64,000 nucleotides of DNA from Burkholderiaceae bacterium (GTDB lineage Bacteria; Pseudomonadota; Gammaproteobacteria; Burkholderiales; Burkholderiaceae_E), in contig JAMLIS010000009.1 of assembly GCA_023954015.1 (NCBI GenBank), positions 62,001 through 126,000 of the forward strand, given 5' to 3'. The position numbers were made by a program, and so were the translations under genes. The notes below the pieces were generated by a model. The model was not told the DNA's origin and did no database searches. It saw nothing but the letters and a program-made list of their open reading frames with translations. Below are positions 18,607 to 28,175 of the stretch, piece by piece (position 1 is the stretch's first letter; each line of letters opens with the position of its first letter).

Positions 18607-18883
18607 CGTGATCCTCCTGGCTTCCTCGTCGCGCCGCCTCGTGGGACGACGCTGGTTCGTTCGCGACCGCCGAACGGATCGGCAGGCAGCGACGGCATGG
18701 TAGCTGCCCCGACCGTCAGGCCAGCAGCCGTACCGACCAGTGGCTGGGGCGTTGCGATGGACGCAAAGGACCCGCGTCTCCCGTTGTCGGAGTCGGCCGA
18801 TGCGCCAGCTTTCCCGCATACTGGAGAGAACGATCGATCCCGATATCTTCGGCGTACGCGTCGAGAACGCCGACAGAACTTCC

Positions 18884-19561
18884 ATGCTCCGCAGCACACC
18901 TGGACTGGGCGGGCGACACTTGCCGACCGGCTTGTACGTCCTGACGCCCGAGACGGGCGACGACGTCTGGCTGGTCAGCGCCGTCTCCGCGGCGATTCGC
19001 GGTGGCGCTTCTACCGTGCAATACCGCAACAAGACGCTCGCACCGCTGCGGCGCCTGCAGCAGGCAACGAAAGTCCGCGAGCTATGCCGCGAAGCGGGAG
19101 CTACCTTTGTCGTCAACGATTCGATCGAGCTGGCCGCAGCGCTCGACGCCGACGGGGTGCACCTGGGACGGGACGACGCCGCGATCGCGGATGCGCGCGC
19201 GGCGCTCGGCGCCGGCACCGTCATCGGCGTGTCCTGCTACGACTCGCTCGCCCGGGCGATGGAATTCTCCGGGCTTGCCGACTACTTTGCGTTCGGCAGC
19301 GTCTTTCCGTCGGAGACCAAACCGACCGCGGTACGCGCAACGCTCGATCTCTTCGCTCGCGCACGTGAGCAGGGGTTGCACGCGGTGGCGATCGGAGGTA
19401 TCGACGCTTCGAACGCTGCAAAGGTCGCGGCCGCTGGCGCAAGGGCAGTGGCGGTGATCACTGCGGTGTTCGGTGCCACGTCATCCTTGGCGAAGCCGAA
19501 CCGAGTGCAGGCGAACGCGCGCCGTATTCGCGTCGCCTTCGCCTCCGCATATGCGACCTAG
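18884..19561 (+). CDS. thiE: Thiamine-phosphate synthase
   Basis: A TIM-barrel enzyme of about 225 residues that joins the pyrimidine (HMP-PP) and thiazole (THZ-P) halves into thiamine phosphate. It shows GLYVLTPE at the first strand, the phosphate/pyrimidine segment QYRNK, VNDSIELA, DGVHLGRDD, the Ser/Pro-rich loop at FGSVFPSETKP and the glycine-rich AIGGIDASNA phosphate loop. ATG 18884 gives the family length; the open frame extends 48 codons further and an alternative ATG is possible. The TAG stop (19559-19561) is part of a CTAG that borders the palindromic repeat element. No TPP riboswitch is recognisable upstream. Confidence 0.92.
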   Translation: MLRSTPGLGGRHLPTGLYVLTPETGDDVWLVSAVSAAIRGGASTVQYRNKTLAPLRRLQQATKVRELCREAGATFVVNDSIELAAALDADGVHLGRDDAAIADARAALGAGTVIGVSCYDSLARAMEFSGLADYFAFGSVFPSETKPTAVRATLDLFARAREQGLHAVAIGGIDASNAAKVAAAGARAVAVITAVFGATSSLAKPNRVQANARRIRVAFASAYAT

Positions 19562-19718
19562 TACGCCGAGCGGGAGATATCGCAACAAAATGAAAGCGAT
19601 GGATTCGGCCTCCGGGCAAGGCGCAAACCGCAGCAGGCCGTCGCCATGGCGAGGATCTGCAACGCCGCCATGGGGCCGAAGGCGCGCTTTCAAGTTGCGA
19701 TATTTCCGGGTCGGCGTA
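19562..19718. repeat. Palindromic repeat element, copy 1 (MITE/REP-like)
   Basis: A 157-bp element that begins TACGCCGAGC and ends GGTCGGCGTA, so its ends are inverted repeats. The inversion continues inward through TATCGCAACA and ATGAAAGC on the left and GCTTTCAAGTTGCGATA on the right, and most of the element can fold as one long imperfect hairpin. The same element occurs at 47434-47592; the first ~70 bp differ at only about five positions. It abuts the thiE stop and lies between the convergent genes thiE and pilA. It has no coding capacity of its own. Confidence 0.85.
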
Positions 19719-19765
19719 CGAGTGCCTGGCTCGGCGAACACCGCCTGTTCGGCGTGAGGCCCGCA

Positions 19766-19800
19766 AGAAGAAAGGGCGCAACCGTCCAGTCGCGCCCTCT
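19766..19800 (-). terminator. Intrinsic terminator of pilA
   Basis: On the minus strand a GC-rich stem GGGCGCGAC / GGTTGCGCCC (one mismatch, 5-nt loop) is followed by TTTCTTCTT. It starts about 55 bp beyond the pilA stop and before the palindromic repeat, so it should end the pilA message. Confidence 0.8.
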
Positions 19801-19854
19801 CCCTTGGTCGGAACGGGACGATGCCCGCTGTCGACTGTCCGCGGATTCAGTACA

Positions 19855-20331
19855 TCAACGGCATTCGGACGGCGCGTACTTGGCCTGCAGCGTGCCGGCA
19901 ACTCCCGGCGCCTTGGCAGAACCCGCCGCCTTGCAGTTCCACTTGATCGCGTCGGTCGGAATCGTACCGTTGGCGAGAAGCGTGTTGGCGCCGTAGTAGG
20001 GCGTCAGAATAAGGGTGCCGTTACCAGCCCGGGCGGGATACGTGATCGTGATGACGCCGGTTGCGCTGACTGCAAGCGAATTAACGTTCTGCGTCGCTGC
20101 CGGGGCGACGAAACCCAGCGCGAAGGCGTTGCCGCTTGCGGCATTTTCAGCGACCAGCACCTTCGCCGGCGAGGCGAGCGCCAAGCCTTCCGTCACTCGC
20201 GCGCGCACCGTGTAGTCCTGGTACGCCGGAATCGCCACCGCCGCCAGGATCCCGATGATCGCAACGACGATCATCAACTCGATCAGCGTAAAGCCCTTCT
20301 GCGCCTGCCTGCGAACCTGAGTCATCTTCAT
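19855..20331 (-). CDS. pilA: Type IV major pilin PilA
   Basis: A 158-residue prepilin: a short basic leader of 13 residues ending in Gly, cleavage before Phe ([12 protein letters not shown]), the conserved Glu5 of mature pilin, and a long hydrophobic N-terminal helix through [22 protein letters not shown]. The C-terminal domain has two cysteines near the end (NCKAAG and PSECR) that would form the D-region disulfide loop. Mature length is about 145 residues, normal for type IVa pilin. The first ATG is supported by GGGAG six bases upstream. The PilD peptidase and PilB/T motors are outside the window, but the chemosensory genes lie 1.4 kb away. A sigma-54-type promoter precedes the gene. Confidence 0.96.
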   Translation of the reverse strand: MKMTQVRRQAQKGFTLIELMIVVAIIGILAAVAIPAYQDYTVRARVTEGLALASPAKVLVAENAASGNAFALGFVAPAATQNVNSLAVSATGVITITYPARAGNGTLILTPYYGANTLLANGTIPTDAIKWNCKAAGSAKAPGVAGTLQAKYAPSECR

Positions 20332-20388
20332 CTTGATCTCCCGATCGTTGATTGAGTCGGCCGAGGTCGTCGGCTCGTACTCAGGGAC

Positions 20389-20403
20389 GCAGGCACCGTG
20401 CCA
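20389..20403 (-). promoter_or_regulatory. Sigma-54 (-24/-12) promoter of pilA
   Basis: The minus strand reads TGGCACGGTGCCTGC, with the invariant GG and GC dinucleotides at the exact spacing of sigma-54 promoters (consensus TGGCACG-N4-TTGC). It lies about 58 bp upstream of the pilA start, giving a leader of roughly 45 nt. pilA is sigma-54/PilR dependent in Pseudomonas and several betaproteobacteria, which fits. Confidence 0.82.
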
Positions 20404-20822
20404 TCGGGGATCGTCGGCTCCAGGCAGGCGACGAGCGGCGTACGAGAAGAAACGGGCGTGAAATGCATCACGCTTCCCGCCGAAGCGGCGCAGCGGCGGG
20501 CTTCGCTTCGATTCGCCGCGTGACGCCGAGCGTCAGCACGAGTGACGCTTTCCGTCACTTCTCCGGGTCACCCGCTAAGCGCCTCGATCCGATCGAGCCG
20601 GTTTCCGCAGGTATTCTTCTCGACTTGCCCGTCAGGAAGAAAAACTCGATTTCCGGATCGGCGAACGATCGGATCACGGTATCGACAATTTGTCTATAAC
20701 GCCAGACGCCTGCGGACGCTGCCCTCGCAGCCAGCGAATGCAAAGTCCGACGAATGGCTCGGCTATCCGGCCCAGGCGAGGCGCATCCGATGTGCGGTGG
20801 ATCCGAAATCCACCGCGCCGCC
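20404..20822. other. Non-coding region upstream of pilA
   Basis: No gene is supported here. It should hold the enhancer for the sigma-54 activator of pilA. Visible structure: an inverted repeat CCCGCCG / CGGCGGG around 20478-20502; a perfect 7-bp inverted repeat AGTGACG / CGTCACT with a 5-bp spacer at 20541-20559; a small AT-rich patch near 20690; and a hairpin GCGGTGGA / TCCACCGC at 20794-20816 just after the phosphodiesterase stop, without a T tract. Confidence 0.6.
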
Positions 20823-21587
20823 CTACAACTCCAGCACGTCCCCTCGCTCGAGCATCTTCGGCGTGAACCTTCCTGCCCACGCTCCCACCTCGCGCGCGAT
20901 CGTCTCCCGATCCGAGGGCTTCAGGTGTGTGATGAGGATCTCCGGGTCCCGCTGCAGCTTCGCGAGTTCCTGGCCGAGCTGGATCGGGAAGAGATGCTTG
21001 GCGGTCATCGCGAGATCCTGGTCGCGGTTCGCGAAGGCCGTCTCGATGATCAGGTACTTCAGGTTCGGCACGCCGTTGACCTGGCGCCAGAAGTCGTCGT
21101 TCGGCCCGGTGTCTCCCGAGAAGACAAGGCCCGCTTGCTCCGTGTAGGCGTGAAACGCCAGCGCCGGCACCGTATGGCTCGCCGCGAGGCTTCTCACCCA
21201 CCGACCGCCCAGCTCGACGATCGAGCCGATCGACAGCGGCTCGAAGACCATCCACGGCCGATCGTAGTGCGGGATCTCGGTGAAATCCGGCCAGATCACC
21301 CAGTTGAAGATGTGCGCCTTCAGGGCGGCGATCGTCTCGGGCAGCGCGTGCACGACGATCGGCCTGGCGCGCAGCCCGCCCACCGAATCGACGAGCAGCG
21401 GCAGCGCGGCCACGTGATCCAGGTGCGAGTGCGTGAGGAACACGTGGTCGATCGCGGCCAGTTCCTCGACCGACAGGTCCTCGACGCCGGTGCCCGAGTC
21501 GAGGAGGATGTCGTGGTCGACCAGGAAGGACGTGGTCCGGGCGCGCGCTCCGATGCCCCCGCTACAGCCCAGGACTCGAACCTTCAT
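20823..21587 (-). CDS. Metallo-beta-lactamase-fold hydrolase, probable class II 3',5'-cyclic-nucleotide phosphodiesterase
   Basis: A 254-residue metallo-beta-lactamase-fold enzyme with the metal motif HSHLDH at residues 53-58, a further Asp in FSGDTGPND, and a late His in ITHLKPSD. The HSHLDH form, the early FLVDHDILLDSGTG strand and the ETAFANRDQDLA segment resemble class II cAMP phosphodiesterases more than lactamases or RNase Z. Its ATG lies 26 bp inside the end of the adenylate cyclase gene, so the two are translationally coupled; a maker and a breaker of cAMP on one message is the simplest reading. Substrate is inferred, not shown. Confidence 0.75.
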   Translation of the reverse strand: MKVRVLGCSGGIGARARTTSFLVDHDILLDSGTGVEDLSVEELAAIDHVFLTHSHLDHVAALPLLVDSVGGLRARPIVVHALPETIAALKAHIFNWVIWPDFTEIPHYDRPWMVFEPLSIGSIVELGGRWVRSLAASHTVPALAFHAYTEQAGLVFSGDTGPNDDFWRQVNGVPNLKYLIIETAFANRDQDLAMTAKHLFPIQLGQELAKLQRDPEILITHLKPSDRETIAREVGAWAGRFTPKMLERGDVLEL

Positions 21588-23589
21588 GAAGGCTTACCGT
21601 GGCTCTGTCGTGCATCGCCGTCGATGCGGGCATCGGAATCGTGGCGTGGCCACGGCGTTCGTCGGTGTGGTCGTGCATCGATTCCGGCACGAACACGCAC
21701 ACGGATTCGGTTCGGCCGCTGATCGTCGTGCGGGCCAGTTCCCGGAAACGCAGATGCCGGCAACGTCGCGCCGTCGCTTCCCCCACCAGGATCGGGACTT
21801 CGTAGCGCCGGGTCAGGCTCTCGAGGCGAGAGGCGAGATTCACCGCGTCGCCGATCGCAGTGTAGGCGCGACGCAGCTTCGAGCCCATGTCGCCTACCCG
21901 GACGACGCCGGTGTTGACGCCGATTCCCACGGCGAGCGGCGGCAGTCCGCGGCTGACGAATCCGGCCGACAGGCGCGCCACTTCGCGCTGCATCGCCTGC
22001 GCCGCCGCCACCGCGTGGTCGGCGTGTTCGTCGTCTTCCACCGGCGCGCCCCAGAACGCCATCACTGCGTCGCCGATGTATTTGTCGACCGTGCCGCGAT
22101 GCGCATGGATCACCTCGGTCATCGCCGTGAGGAAGGTGTTGAGGTATTCGCGCAGCGGCTCGGGCTGCATCGTCTCCGCCAAGCGCGTGAAACCGCGAAT
22201 GTCGGCGAAGAGGATGGTCAATTCACGGTTGTCGCTTTCGGCCCGCTGCCAGTTCTCCGGGTCCTGCGACATCTGCTCGACGAGCGCCGGCGAAACGTAC
22301 TCGCCGAAGTGCGCGAGCACCGCGCGCCGCGCGCGTCCCTCGGCGAACCAGCCGACCACGAGGTTGAAGAGCCCCAGGGAGAGGATCGCCGCGATCGACG
22401 CGGCGAGCGGCAACACGAGCCCGAAGTTCGACCAGGCGATCGTGTTGGCGCCGAGCAGCACGAGCGCGCCGATCGAAGTGACGGCAACGGCGCCGACGAC
22501 GCCCAGCGCCGGCAGCACGAACGCGAGCACCGCGCCGACCAGCGTGGTGGCCATCGCGGCGGCGGCGCCTCCGCCCTCGGGCCGCTGCTCGAGCACGCCG
22601 TCGAGCGCGCCGGCGATCAGCGCGGCGTGAATCTCCACGCCGGGGAAGACTTCGCTGACCGGCGTGGCGCGCAGGTCGGTCTGGCCCGGAGCGGTCGTTC
22701 CGATCAGCACGATGCGGTCACGCATGCTCTTCCAGTCGACGTGTCCCGCGAGCACGTCGGCTGCCGACACGTAGCGAAAATGGCCGCCGTCGGGTCCGCC
22801 GCGGCCTGCTACCGGAACCATCGCGGTGAAACCCACCGAGACGGGCAGTTCGACGCGCGCACGCTCGCCGACCACGAGCATCGTGTCGGAGCGGGGGTCG
22901 ACCACGACCGTGCCGTTGCCGAGGTACTGGCGCAGCACGGCCACGGCGAGCGATTCGTAGACCTGGCCTGCGTAGCTCGCCAGCAGCGGCAACGCGCGGA
23001 TCACGCCGTCGGGATCGATGTCGGCGCCGAGGAAGGGGTTGAAGAATCCGGATGCTCGCGCGGCACGCTGCAGCGGCGCGAGGTTGGCGCCGTAGCCTGC
23101 CGCGTGCGTGAGCCGCGAGCGAAGCTCGCCGGCGATCTCGCCGTCGAAGAGCGGCGCCGGCAGCGCACCGCTCGCCTGCGCGTCCCGGTTGCTGGTGAAG
23201 TAGTAGCCGAGCACGACCGGGCGGCCGGCAAGCGCGCGCGCGAGCCTCTCGTCGTCGTCGCCGTCGGCCTGCTTTTCGGCGAACACCATGTCGAAACCGA
23301 CCACCGCGGGTCTTCCCTGTTCGGCGATCGCATCGACGAGCTGGGCGATCTTCGCGCGGTCCCACGGCCAGCGGCCGTGCGCACCCAGGCTGCGCTCGTC
23401 GATGTCGACGATGACGATGCGCTCGTCGAGCACGGGCGCCACGCTGCGCTGGCGGCCGTCGTACAGCTCGCGATCGAGCGCACCGAATCCGCCGACGCGC
23501 ACGAGTCCCAGGTCGAAGGAGACGAAAGCGAACACGATCGCCATGCCGGCGATCGAACGCAGGACCCGGGAGCGCTGCAGCCGCGTCAT
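21562..23589 (-). CDS. CHASE2-domain class III adenylate cyclase
   Basis: A 675-residue membrane cyclase. It has an N-terminal membrane anchor, then a periplasmic CHASE2 sensor (residues about 30-340, with DIDERSL, GRWPWDR, GFDMVF and IGTTAPG blocks), then three closely packed membrane helices (about 345-420). The cytosolic class III catalytic domain starts with LFADIRGFT (about 457-465; metal Asp) and continues with KYIGDAVMAF and YTAIGDAVNLASRLE. The Lys in KYIGD and the Thr in YTAIG correspond to the adenine-selecting Lys/Thr pair of bacterial cyclases, so ATP is the likely substrate. FHA gene upstream (19-bp gap), phosphodiesterase downstream (overlap). Confidence 0.9.
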   Translation of the reverse strand: MTRLQRSRVLRSIAGMAIVFAFVSFDLGLVRVGGFGALDRELYDGRQRSVAPVLDERIVIVDIDERSLGAHGRWPWDRAKIAQLVDAIAEQGRPAVVGFDMVFAEKQADGDDDERLARALAGRPVVLGYYFTSNRDAQASGALPAPLFDGEIAGELRSRLTHAAGYGANLAPLQRAARASGFFNPFLGADIDPDGVIRALPLLASYAGQVYESLAVAVLRQYLGNGTVVVDPRSDTMLVVGERARVELPVSVGFTAMVPVAGRGGPDGGHFRYVSAADVLAGHVDWKSMRDRIVLIGTTAPGQTDLRATPVSEVFPGVEIHAALIAGALDGVLEQRPEGGGAAAAMATTLVGAVLAFVLPALGVVGAVAVTSIGALVLLGANTIAWSNFGLVLPLAASIAAILSLGLFNLVVGWFAEGRARRAVLAHFGEYVSPALVEQMSQDPENWQRAESDNRELTILFADIRGFTRLAETMQPEPLREYLNTFLTAMTEVIHAHRGTVDKYIGDAVMAFWGAPVEDDEHADHAVAAAQAMQREVARLSAGFVSRGLPPLAVGIGVNTGVVRVGDMGSKLRRAYTAIGDAVNLASRLESLTRRYEVPILVGEATARRCRHLRFRELARTTISGRTESVCVFVPESMHDHTDERRGHATIPMPASTAMHDRATVSLHEGSSPGL

Positions 23590-23608
23590 GTCCGGCGGGC
23601 GCGCATCG

Positions 23609-24232
23609 TCACTCGACGCGGAAGCGCAGCATCGCGCCGGCGATTTCGATCAGGTCGCCGTCGGCGAGCGGACGGGCGACCAGCCCGATCGGTTCGCCGT
23701 TCACCTGCGGCAGCGTCGGACCCTCCAGATGCGTCAGGTGGAAGCGCCCCTGCCGGCGCGAGAGCACCGCCACCTGCTCGGCGAAGCCGTCGACGCGCGT
23801 GATCGCGCGCTCGATGCGCTGCGAACAGCCCGCCTTCGAGCCCGACAGGAAATCGATCCAGCCGACCCGCGCTTCGTGCTTCTTCGGGGGCGCCGGCCGA
23901 TCGACGACGAAGCGCAGCCGATAGATGCCGACGTCGATGACGTCGCCGTCGCACAGCACGCGCCGGCTCACGGCCAGTCCGTTGACCAGCGTTCCGTTGC
24001 GACTTTCGAGGTCGTGGACGACGCTTTCGGTGCCGCGCGTGACGATCTCCGCGTGCTCGCCGCTCACCGTCAGGTCGTCGAGCGCCACGTCGTTCTGCGG
24101 GCGCCGCCCGATCGTCAGCCTTTCCTTGGAGACGACGACGACGCGAAGCGTCGAATGAGCGCTGGTGACGAGCAGGCGGACGGCAGCCGCCGCGCGCTCC
24201 TGCCGCATTCCCGGTTGTTCGGCATCGTGCAT
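23609..24232 (-). CDS. FHA-domain protein
   Basis: A 207-residue cytosolic protein. A forkhead-associated domain spans about residues 20-110 with the conserved GRRPQNDV, SGEHAEI and LESRNGTLVNG motifs that bind phosphothreonine peptides. The C-terminal half repeats a weaker FHA-like pattern (LEGPTLPQVNGEPI..DGDLIEI) without the full Arg/Ser binding set. It is the first gene of a three-gene unit with the CHASE2 cyclase and the phosphodiesterase. This suggests that Ser/Thr phosphorylation feeds into cyclic-nucleotide signalling, but no kinase gene is in the window. Confidence 0.88.
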   Translation of the reverse strand: MHDAEQPGMRQERAAAAVRLLVTSAHSTLRVVVVSKERLTIGRRPQNDVALDDLTVSGEHAEIVTRGTESVVHDLESRNGTLVNGLAVSRRVLCDGDVIDVGIYRLRFVVDRPAPPKKHEARVGWIDFLSGSKAGCSQRIERAITRVDGFAEQVAVLSRRQGRFHLTHLEGPTLPQVNGEPIGLVARPLADGDLIEIAGAMLRFRVE

Positions 24233-24371
24233 CCCGCGACAGTATCGACACGCCCAAAAGGGCCCGAGGAACTATTTCATGAACGGCGGTTCGCCTCGGT
24301 CGGACGGGTATCGAGCGACGCATGCGCGCATCGCAGCCGACCCTTGCCGGCTTCGATGCGGGGCAGTCCCG

Positions 24372-25100
24372 TCAACCGCCGCCGACCTGCGCAGAGGGCT
24401 TGCGACGCGCACCGATCGTCTTGCCGAGCACGACGACGAGCACCGCGCCGGCGATTTCCGCCGCGTACTTCAGCGTGTACCCGGGCTCGCCGCCGAGCCA
24501 GCGCGCGCTCATCGGGTCGGTGACCATCATGCCGCCGGCGATCCAGCCCAGCAGCGCGCCCCCGAGCGTGACGACGATCGGATAGCGCTCGATGAGCCGC
24601 AGCACCAGCGTGCTGCCCCAGACGATCAGCGGGATGCTCACCAGCAGTCCGAAGATGACCAGGCCCATCTGGTGATCGGGGTCGGCCTGCTGCGCAGCGC
24701 CGGCGATCGCGATGACGTTGTCGAGGCTCATGACGAAGTCGGCGACGACGATCGTCTTCACCGCCGACCACAGCGTGGTGGCGCTGGCCACGTTGCCGTG
24801 CTCGTCTTCCGCCTCGGGCAGCAGCAGCTTCACGCCGATCCACAGCAGCAACAGGCCGCCGACGAGCTTCAGGAACGGAACCTGCAGCAGCACGACCGCG
24901 AAGGCGATCAACACGACGCGCAGAACGATCGCGCCCGCCGTTCCCCAGAGGATTCCCTTCATCCGCTGCTGCTGCGGCAGGTTGCGGCAGGCGAGCGCGA
25001 TCACCACCGCGTTGTCGCCGCCGAGCAGGATGTCGATGATGATGATCTGGAGGACGGCCCCCCAGTGCATCGTCGTCAGGAAGTCGATCGCGGCTTCCAC
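24372..25100 (-). CDS. TerC-family integral membrane protein
   Basis: A 242-residue protein with seven or so hydrophobic helices and the two family signatures LLGGDNAVVIALA (residues about 26-38) and VMSLDNVIAIAG, whose Asp-Asn pairs are expected to bind cations. TerC/YjbE/Alx proteins export Mn2+ or assist metal loading of exported enzymes. The start is GTG at 25100. It follows sucD by 19 bp, a common betaproteobacterial arrangement. No yybP-ykoY riboswitch is seen in the short gap; expression probably depends on the suc promoter. The last residues are a short basic and glycine tail. Confidence 0.9.
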   Translation of the reverse strand: MEAAIDFLTTMHWGAVLQIIIIDILLGGDNAVVIALACRNLPQQQRMKGILWGTAGAIVLRVVLIAFAVVLLQVPFLKLVGGLLLLWIGVKLLLPEAEDEHGNVASATTLWSAVKTIVVADFVMSLDNVIAIAGAAQQADPDHQMGLVIFGLLVSIPLIVWGSTLVLRLIERYPIVVTLGGALLGWIAGGMMVTDPMSARWLGGEPGYTLKYAAEIAGAVLVVVLGKTIGARRKPSAQVGGG

Positions 25101-25119
25101 GATGGGCTCGGCGCCGGGC

Positions 25120-26001
<882 letters not shown>

Positions 26002-26018
26002 CTGTCGGGTCTCCGGTT

Positions 26019-27182
26019 TCAGCGCGCGGCGGCCGCGACGACTTTCTCGGCCGCTTCGGCCATCGTGTCGGCCGAGATGATGGGCAGGCCCGAATCGGCC
26101 AGCATCTTCTTGCCGAGTTCCTCGTTGGTGCCCTTCATGCGCACGACGAGCGGGACCTTCAGTCCCACCGCCCTCGACGCCGCGATCACGCCCTCGGCAA
26201 TGACGTCGCAACGCATGATGCCGCCGAAGATGTTCACGAGAATCGCCTGCAGCTTCGGGTTGCGCAGCATGATCTTGAAGGCCTCGGTGACCTTCTCGGT
26301 GGTTGCGCCGCCCCCGACGTCGAGGAAATTCGCCGGCTCGCCGCCGAAAAGCTTGATCGTGTCCATCGTCGCCATCGCCAGGCCGGCGCCGTTGACCAGG
26401 CAGCCGATGTTGCCGTCGAGCTGGATGTAGGCGAGGTCGAACTTCGACGCCTCGATCTCGGCCGGATCTTCCTCGTCGAGATCGCGCAATTCGACGATGT
26501 CCGGATGACGGAACAAGGCGTTCTCGTCGAAGTTCATCTTCGCGTCGAGCGCGATCACGTTGCCGTCGCCGGTGAGGATGAGCGGGTTGATCTCGGCGAG
26601 CGACGCGTCGGTCTCCCAGAATGCGCGGTACAGCCCCTGCAGCACCGCGCGTGCCTGCGGCAGGCTCGCATCCGGAATGCCGATCCTTCGTGCGGCGTCG
26701 TCGGCCTGCGCGTCGGTGAGACCGGCCACCGGATCGATCGTCACCTTGTGGATCTTCTCGGGTGTCTGCGCGGCGACTTCCTCGATGTCCATCCCGCCCT
26801 CGCTCGAAGCCATCAGGCACACGCGCTGCGAGACGCGATCGACGACCATGCCCACGTAGAGCTCCTTGCGGATGTCGGCGCCCTCCTCGATCAGCAGGCG
26901 GCGCACCTTCTGGCCTTCGGGACCGGTCTGGTGCGTTTTCAGCTGCATGCCGAGGATCTGCGAGGCGAGCGTGCGCACCTCGTCGAGCGAGCGCGCGAGC
27001 TTCACGCCGCCGCCCTTGCCGCGGCCGCCGGCGTGGATCTGCGCCTTCACGACCCACACCGGACCGCCGAGCGCCTGCGCGGCGCTCACCGCCTCGTCGA
27101 CCGAAAAGCACGGAATGCCGCGCGGCACCGTGACGCCGAAGCGTTTCAGGAGTTCCTTGCCCTGGTACTCGTGGATCTTCAC
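26019..27182 (-). CDS. sucC: Succinyl-CoA synthetase subunit beta
   Basis: A 387-residue ATP-grasp subunit. [12 protein letters not shown] at the N-terminus, the nucleotide-grasp segment [17 protein letters not shown], the EINPL metal-binding block and [12 protein letters not shown] are all present, and the length is standard. The start codon is GTG at 27182, overlapping the TGA of the upstream DUF2889 gene, so translation is coupled. With sucD it forms the alpha/beta enzyme. The order DUF2889-sucC-sucD-terC is colinear and compact. Confidence 0.97.
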   Translation of the reverse strand: MKIHEYQGKELLKRFGVTVPRGIPCFSVDEAVSAAQALGGPVWVVKAQIHAGGRGKGGGVKLARSLDEVRTLASQILGMQLKTHQTGPEGQKVRRLLIEEGADIRKELYVGMVVDRVSQRVCLMASSEGGMDIEEVAAQTPEKIHKVTIDPVAGLTDAQADDAARRIGIPDASLPQARAVLQGLYRAFWETDASLAEINPLILTGDGNVIALDAKMNFDENALFRHPDIVELRDLDEEDPAEIEASKFDLAYIQLDGNIGCLVNGAGLAMATMDTIKLFGGEPANFLDVGGGATTEKVTEAFKIMLRNPKLQAILVNIFGGIMRCDVIAEGVIAASRAVGLKVPLVVRMKGTNEELGKKMLADSGLPIISADTMAEAAEKVVAAAAR

Positions 27183-27841
27183 GGTCTTTCCCCTGTGGAT
27201 GCTGCGGAATCTTCGGTGGTGCCAGCGGCGTCGCGCGGACGCGCCGCGCGGGCAGGCGCTTCGTCAGCGCATCCGGGCGACTCCCGGCGAAACCAGGCCG
27301 GGTAGTAACGCTGCACGGCCGGACCGTCGCTGCGCAGCGCATGGCAACGGTCGATCTGGAACGGTCGCTGGCCGTGACCGCTGGCCTGGCGCTCCATCTC
27401 CTGCTGGCGTCGCTCGTCCCCGGCGAAGGCCTGCACGGCTGCGGTGGGCAGCGACTGCGCCAGTTCGGTGAGATGCGTGCAGCCGCGACGCTCGCCGAGT
27501 CGCTCGCGCAAGCCGGCGCGAAAGCCGCGCACGAGATTCAGTCCGACGAGCTTGCGGTAATCCCCGACGATCGCCTCGCAATAGCCGGGGTACGGCACCG
27601 AATCTGACACGGCGATCGCGTCGACCACGTCGAACTCTGCGTCGATCGTCACGCGCAGCAGCATCCCGTGCATGCGATCGCCGCCGCGGCGCACGCCGCT
27701 TTGCAGCGGCGTGTCGTGCGGCTTCACGTCGACGAGTTCGGCTTCGAGATCCCAGTGCCCGTCGTCGCGACGATATGCGTCGATCCGCACGGTTCGGGTG
27801 TGCATCGGCGTGCGCGGGTACTCGACAGGGGGAAGCGGCAT
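27179..27841 (-). CDS. DUF2889 family protein
   Basis: A 220-residue protein of unknown function belonging to DUF2889. Recognisable features are [23 protein letters not shown] near the N-terminus, [14 protein letters not shown] in the middle and CTHLTELA near residue 150. The His/Cys residues in these blocks are conserved in the family. ATG 27841 ([10 protein letters not shown]) is chosen over an upstream ATG at 28027 because the extra 62 codons are low-complexity repeat. The stop overlaps the sucC GTG. It normally lies near recA-recX and sucCD in Burkholderiales; here an accessory island separates it from recX. Confidence 0.85.
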   Translation of the reverse strand: MPLPPVEYPRTPMHTRTVRIDAYRRDDGHWDLEAELVDVKPHDTPLQSGVRRGGDRMHGMLLRVTIDAEFDVVDAIAVSDSVPYPGYCEAIVGDYRKLVGLNLVRGFRAGLRERLGERRGCTHLTELAQSLPTAAVQAFAGDERRQQEMERQASGHGQRPFQIDRCHALRSDGPAVQRYYPAWFRRESPGCADEAPARAARPRDAAGTTEDSAASTGERP

Positions 27842-27923
27842 GCTCGAAGAAGCGGCGCGAGCGAAGCGCGGGCGCCGGTGCGGGGCGGCAGGCTCGATGA
27901 CGGGAGGAAAGCCTTGGAGTCTA

Positions 27924-28010
27924 GCACGGGGACCGGAGCGCACGGGGACCGGAGCGCACGGGGCCCGAGCGCACGGGGCCCGAGCGCCGGGGGCCTGAGT
28001 GCCGAGGGGC
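27924..28010. repeat. GC-rich tandem repeat (15-16 bp units)
   Basis: About five diverging head-to-tail units: two of GCACGGGGACCGGAGC type, two of GCACGGGGCCCGAGC type and one degenerate CCGGGGGCCTGAGTG. It lies upstream of the DUF2889-sucCD operon. Confidence 0.8.
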
Positions 28011-28043
28011 CAGCGCCGCAGCTCCACGAGGGCGCTTCGAAAG

Positions 28044-28090
28044 GGAGCGGTTTCGCTCGTGAAATGGATTCCACGATGCCAAACGCTTCC
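28044..28090. repeat. REP-like palindrome, left of the transposase gene
   Basis: An imperfect ~47-bp palindrome beginning GGAGCGGTTTCGCTCGTG and ending CAAACGCTTCC, with central TGGATTCCA. It and the ~20 bp to its right (GAAGCCCGAAT) closely resemble 29280-29345 on the other side of the transposase gene. Confidence 0.8.
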
Positions 28091-28175
28091 GTTCGAAGCC
28101 CGAATTCGTCGGCCTCATCGCAGTTGCCATGGGCGGCACGCCTCCGCACCGCTCCACGCCGATTGCGCCAGAGGG

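Larger units (their letters stand above)
27842..28175. other. Non-coding, repeat-bearing region upstream of DUF2889
   Basis: About 330 bp without a credible gene. It contains short GC-rich tandem repeats and the left REP-like palindrome, listed separately. The DUF2889-sucCD promoter should be here but none is clear in the repetitive sequence. Confidence 0.55.

Noticed and set aside
18607..18883. TPP riboswitch before thiE
   Set aside because: No thi-box core (CTGAGA / ACCTGA-type segments) could be found in the 277-bp upstream region.
20794..20816. Intrinsic terminator after the phosphodiesterase gene
   Set aside because: The 8-bp stem is perfect but no T tract follows on either strand; kept only as a hairpin in the non-coding region.
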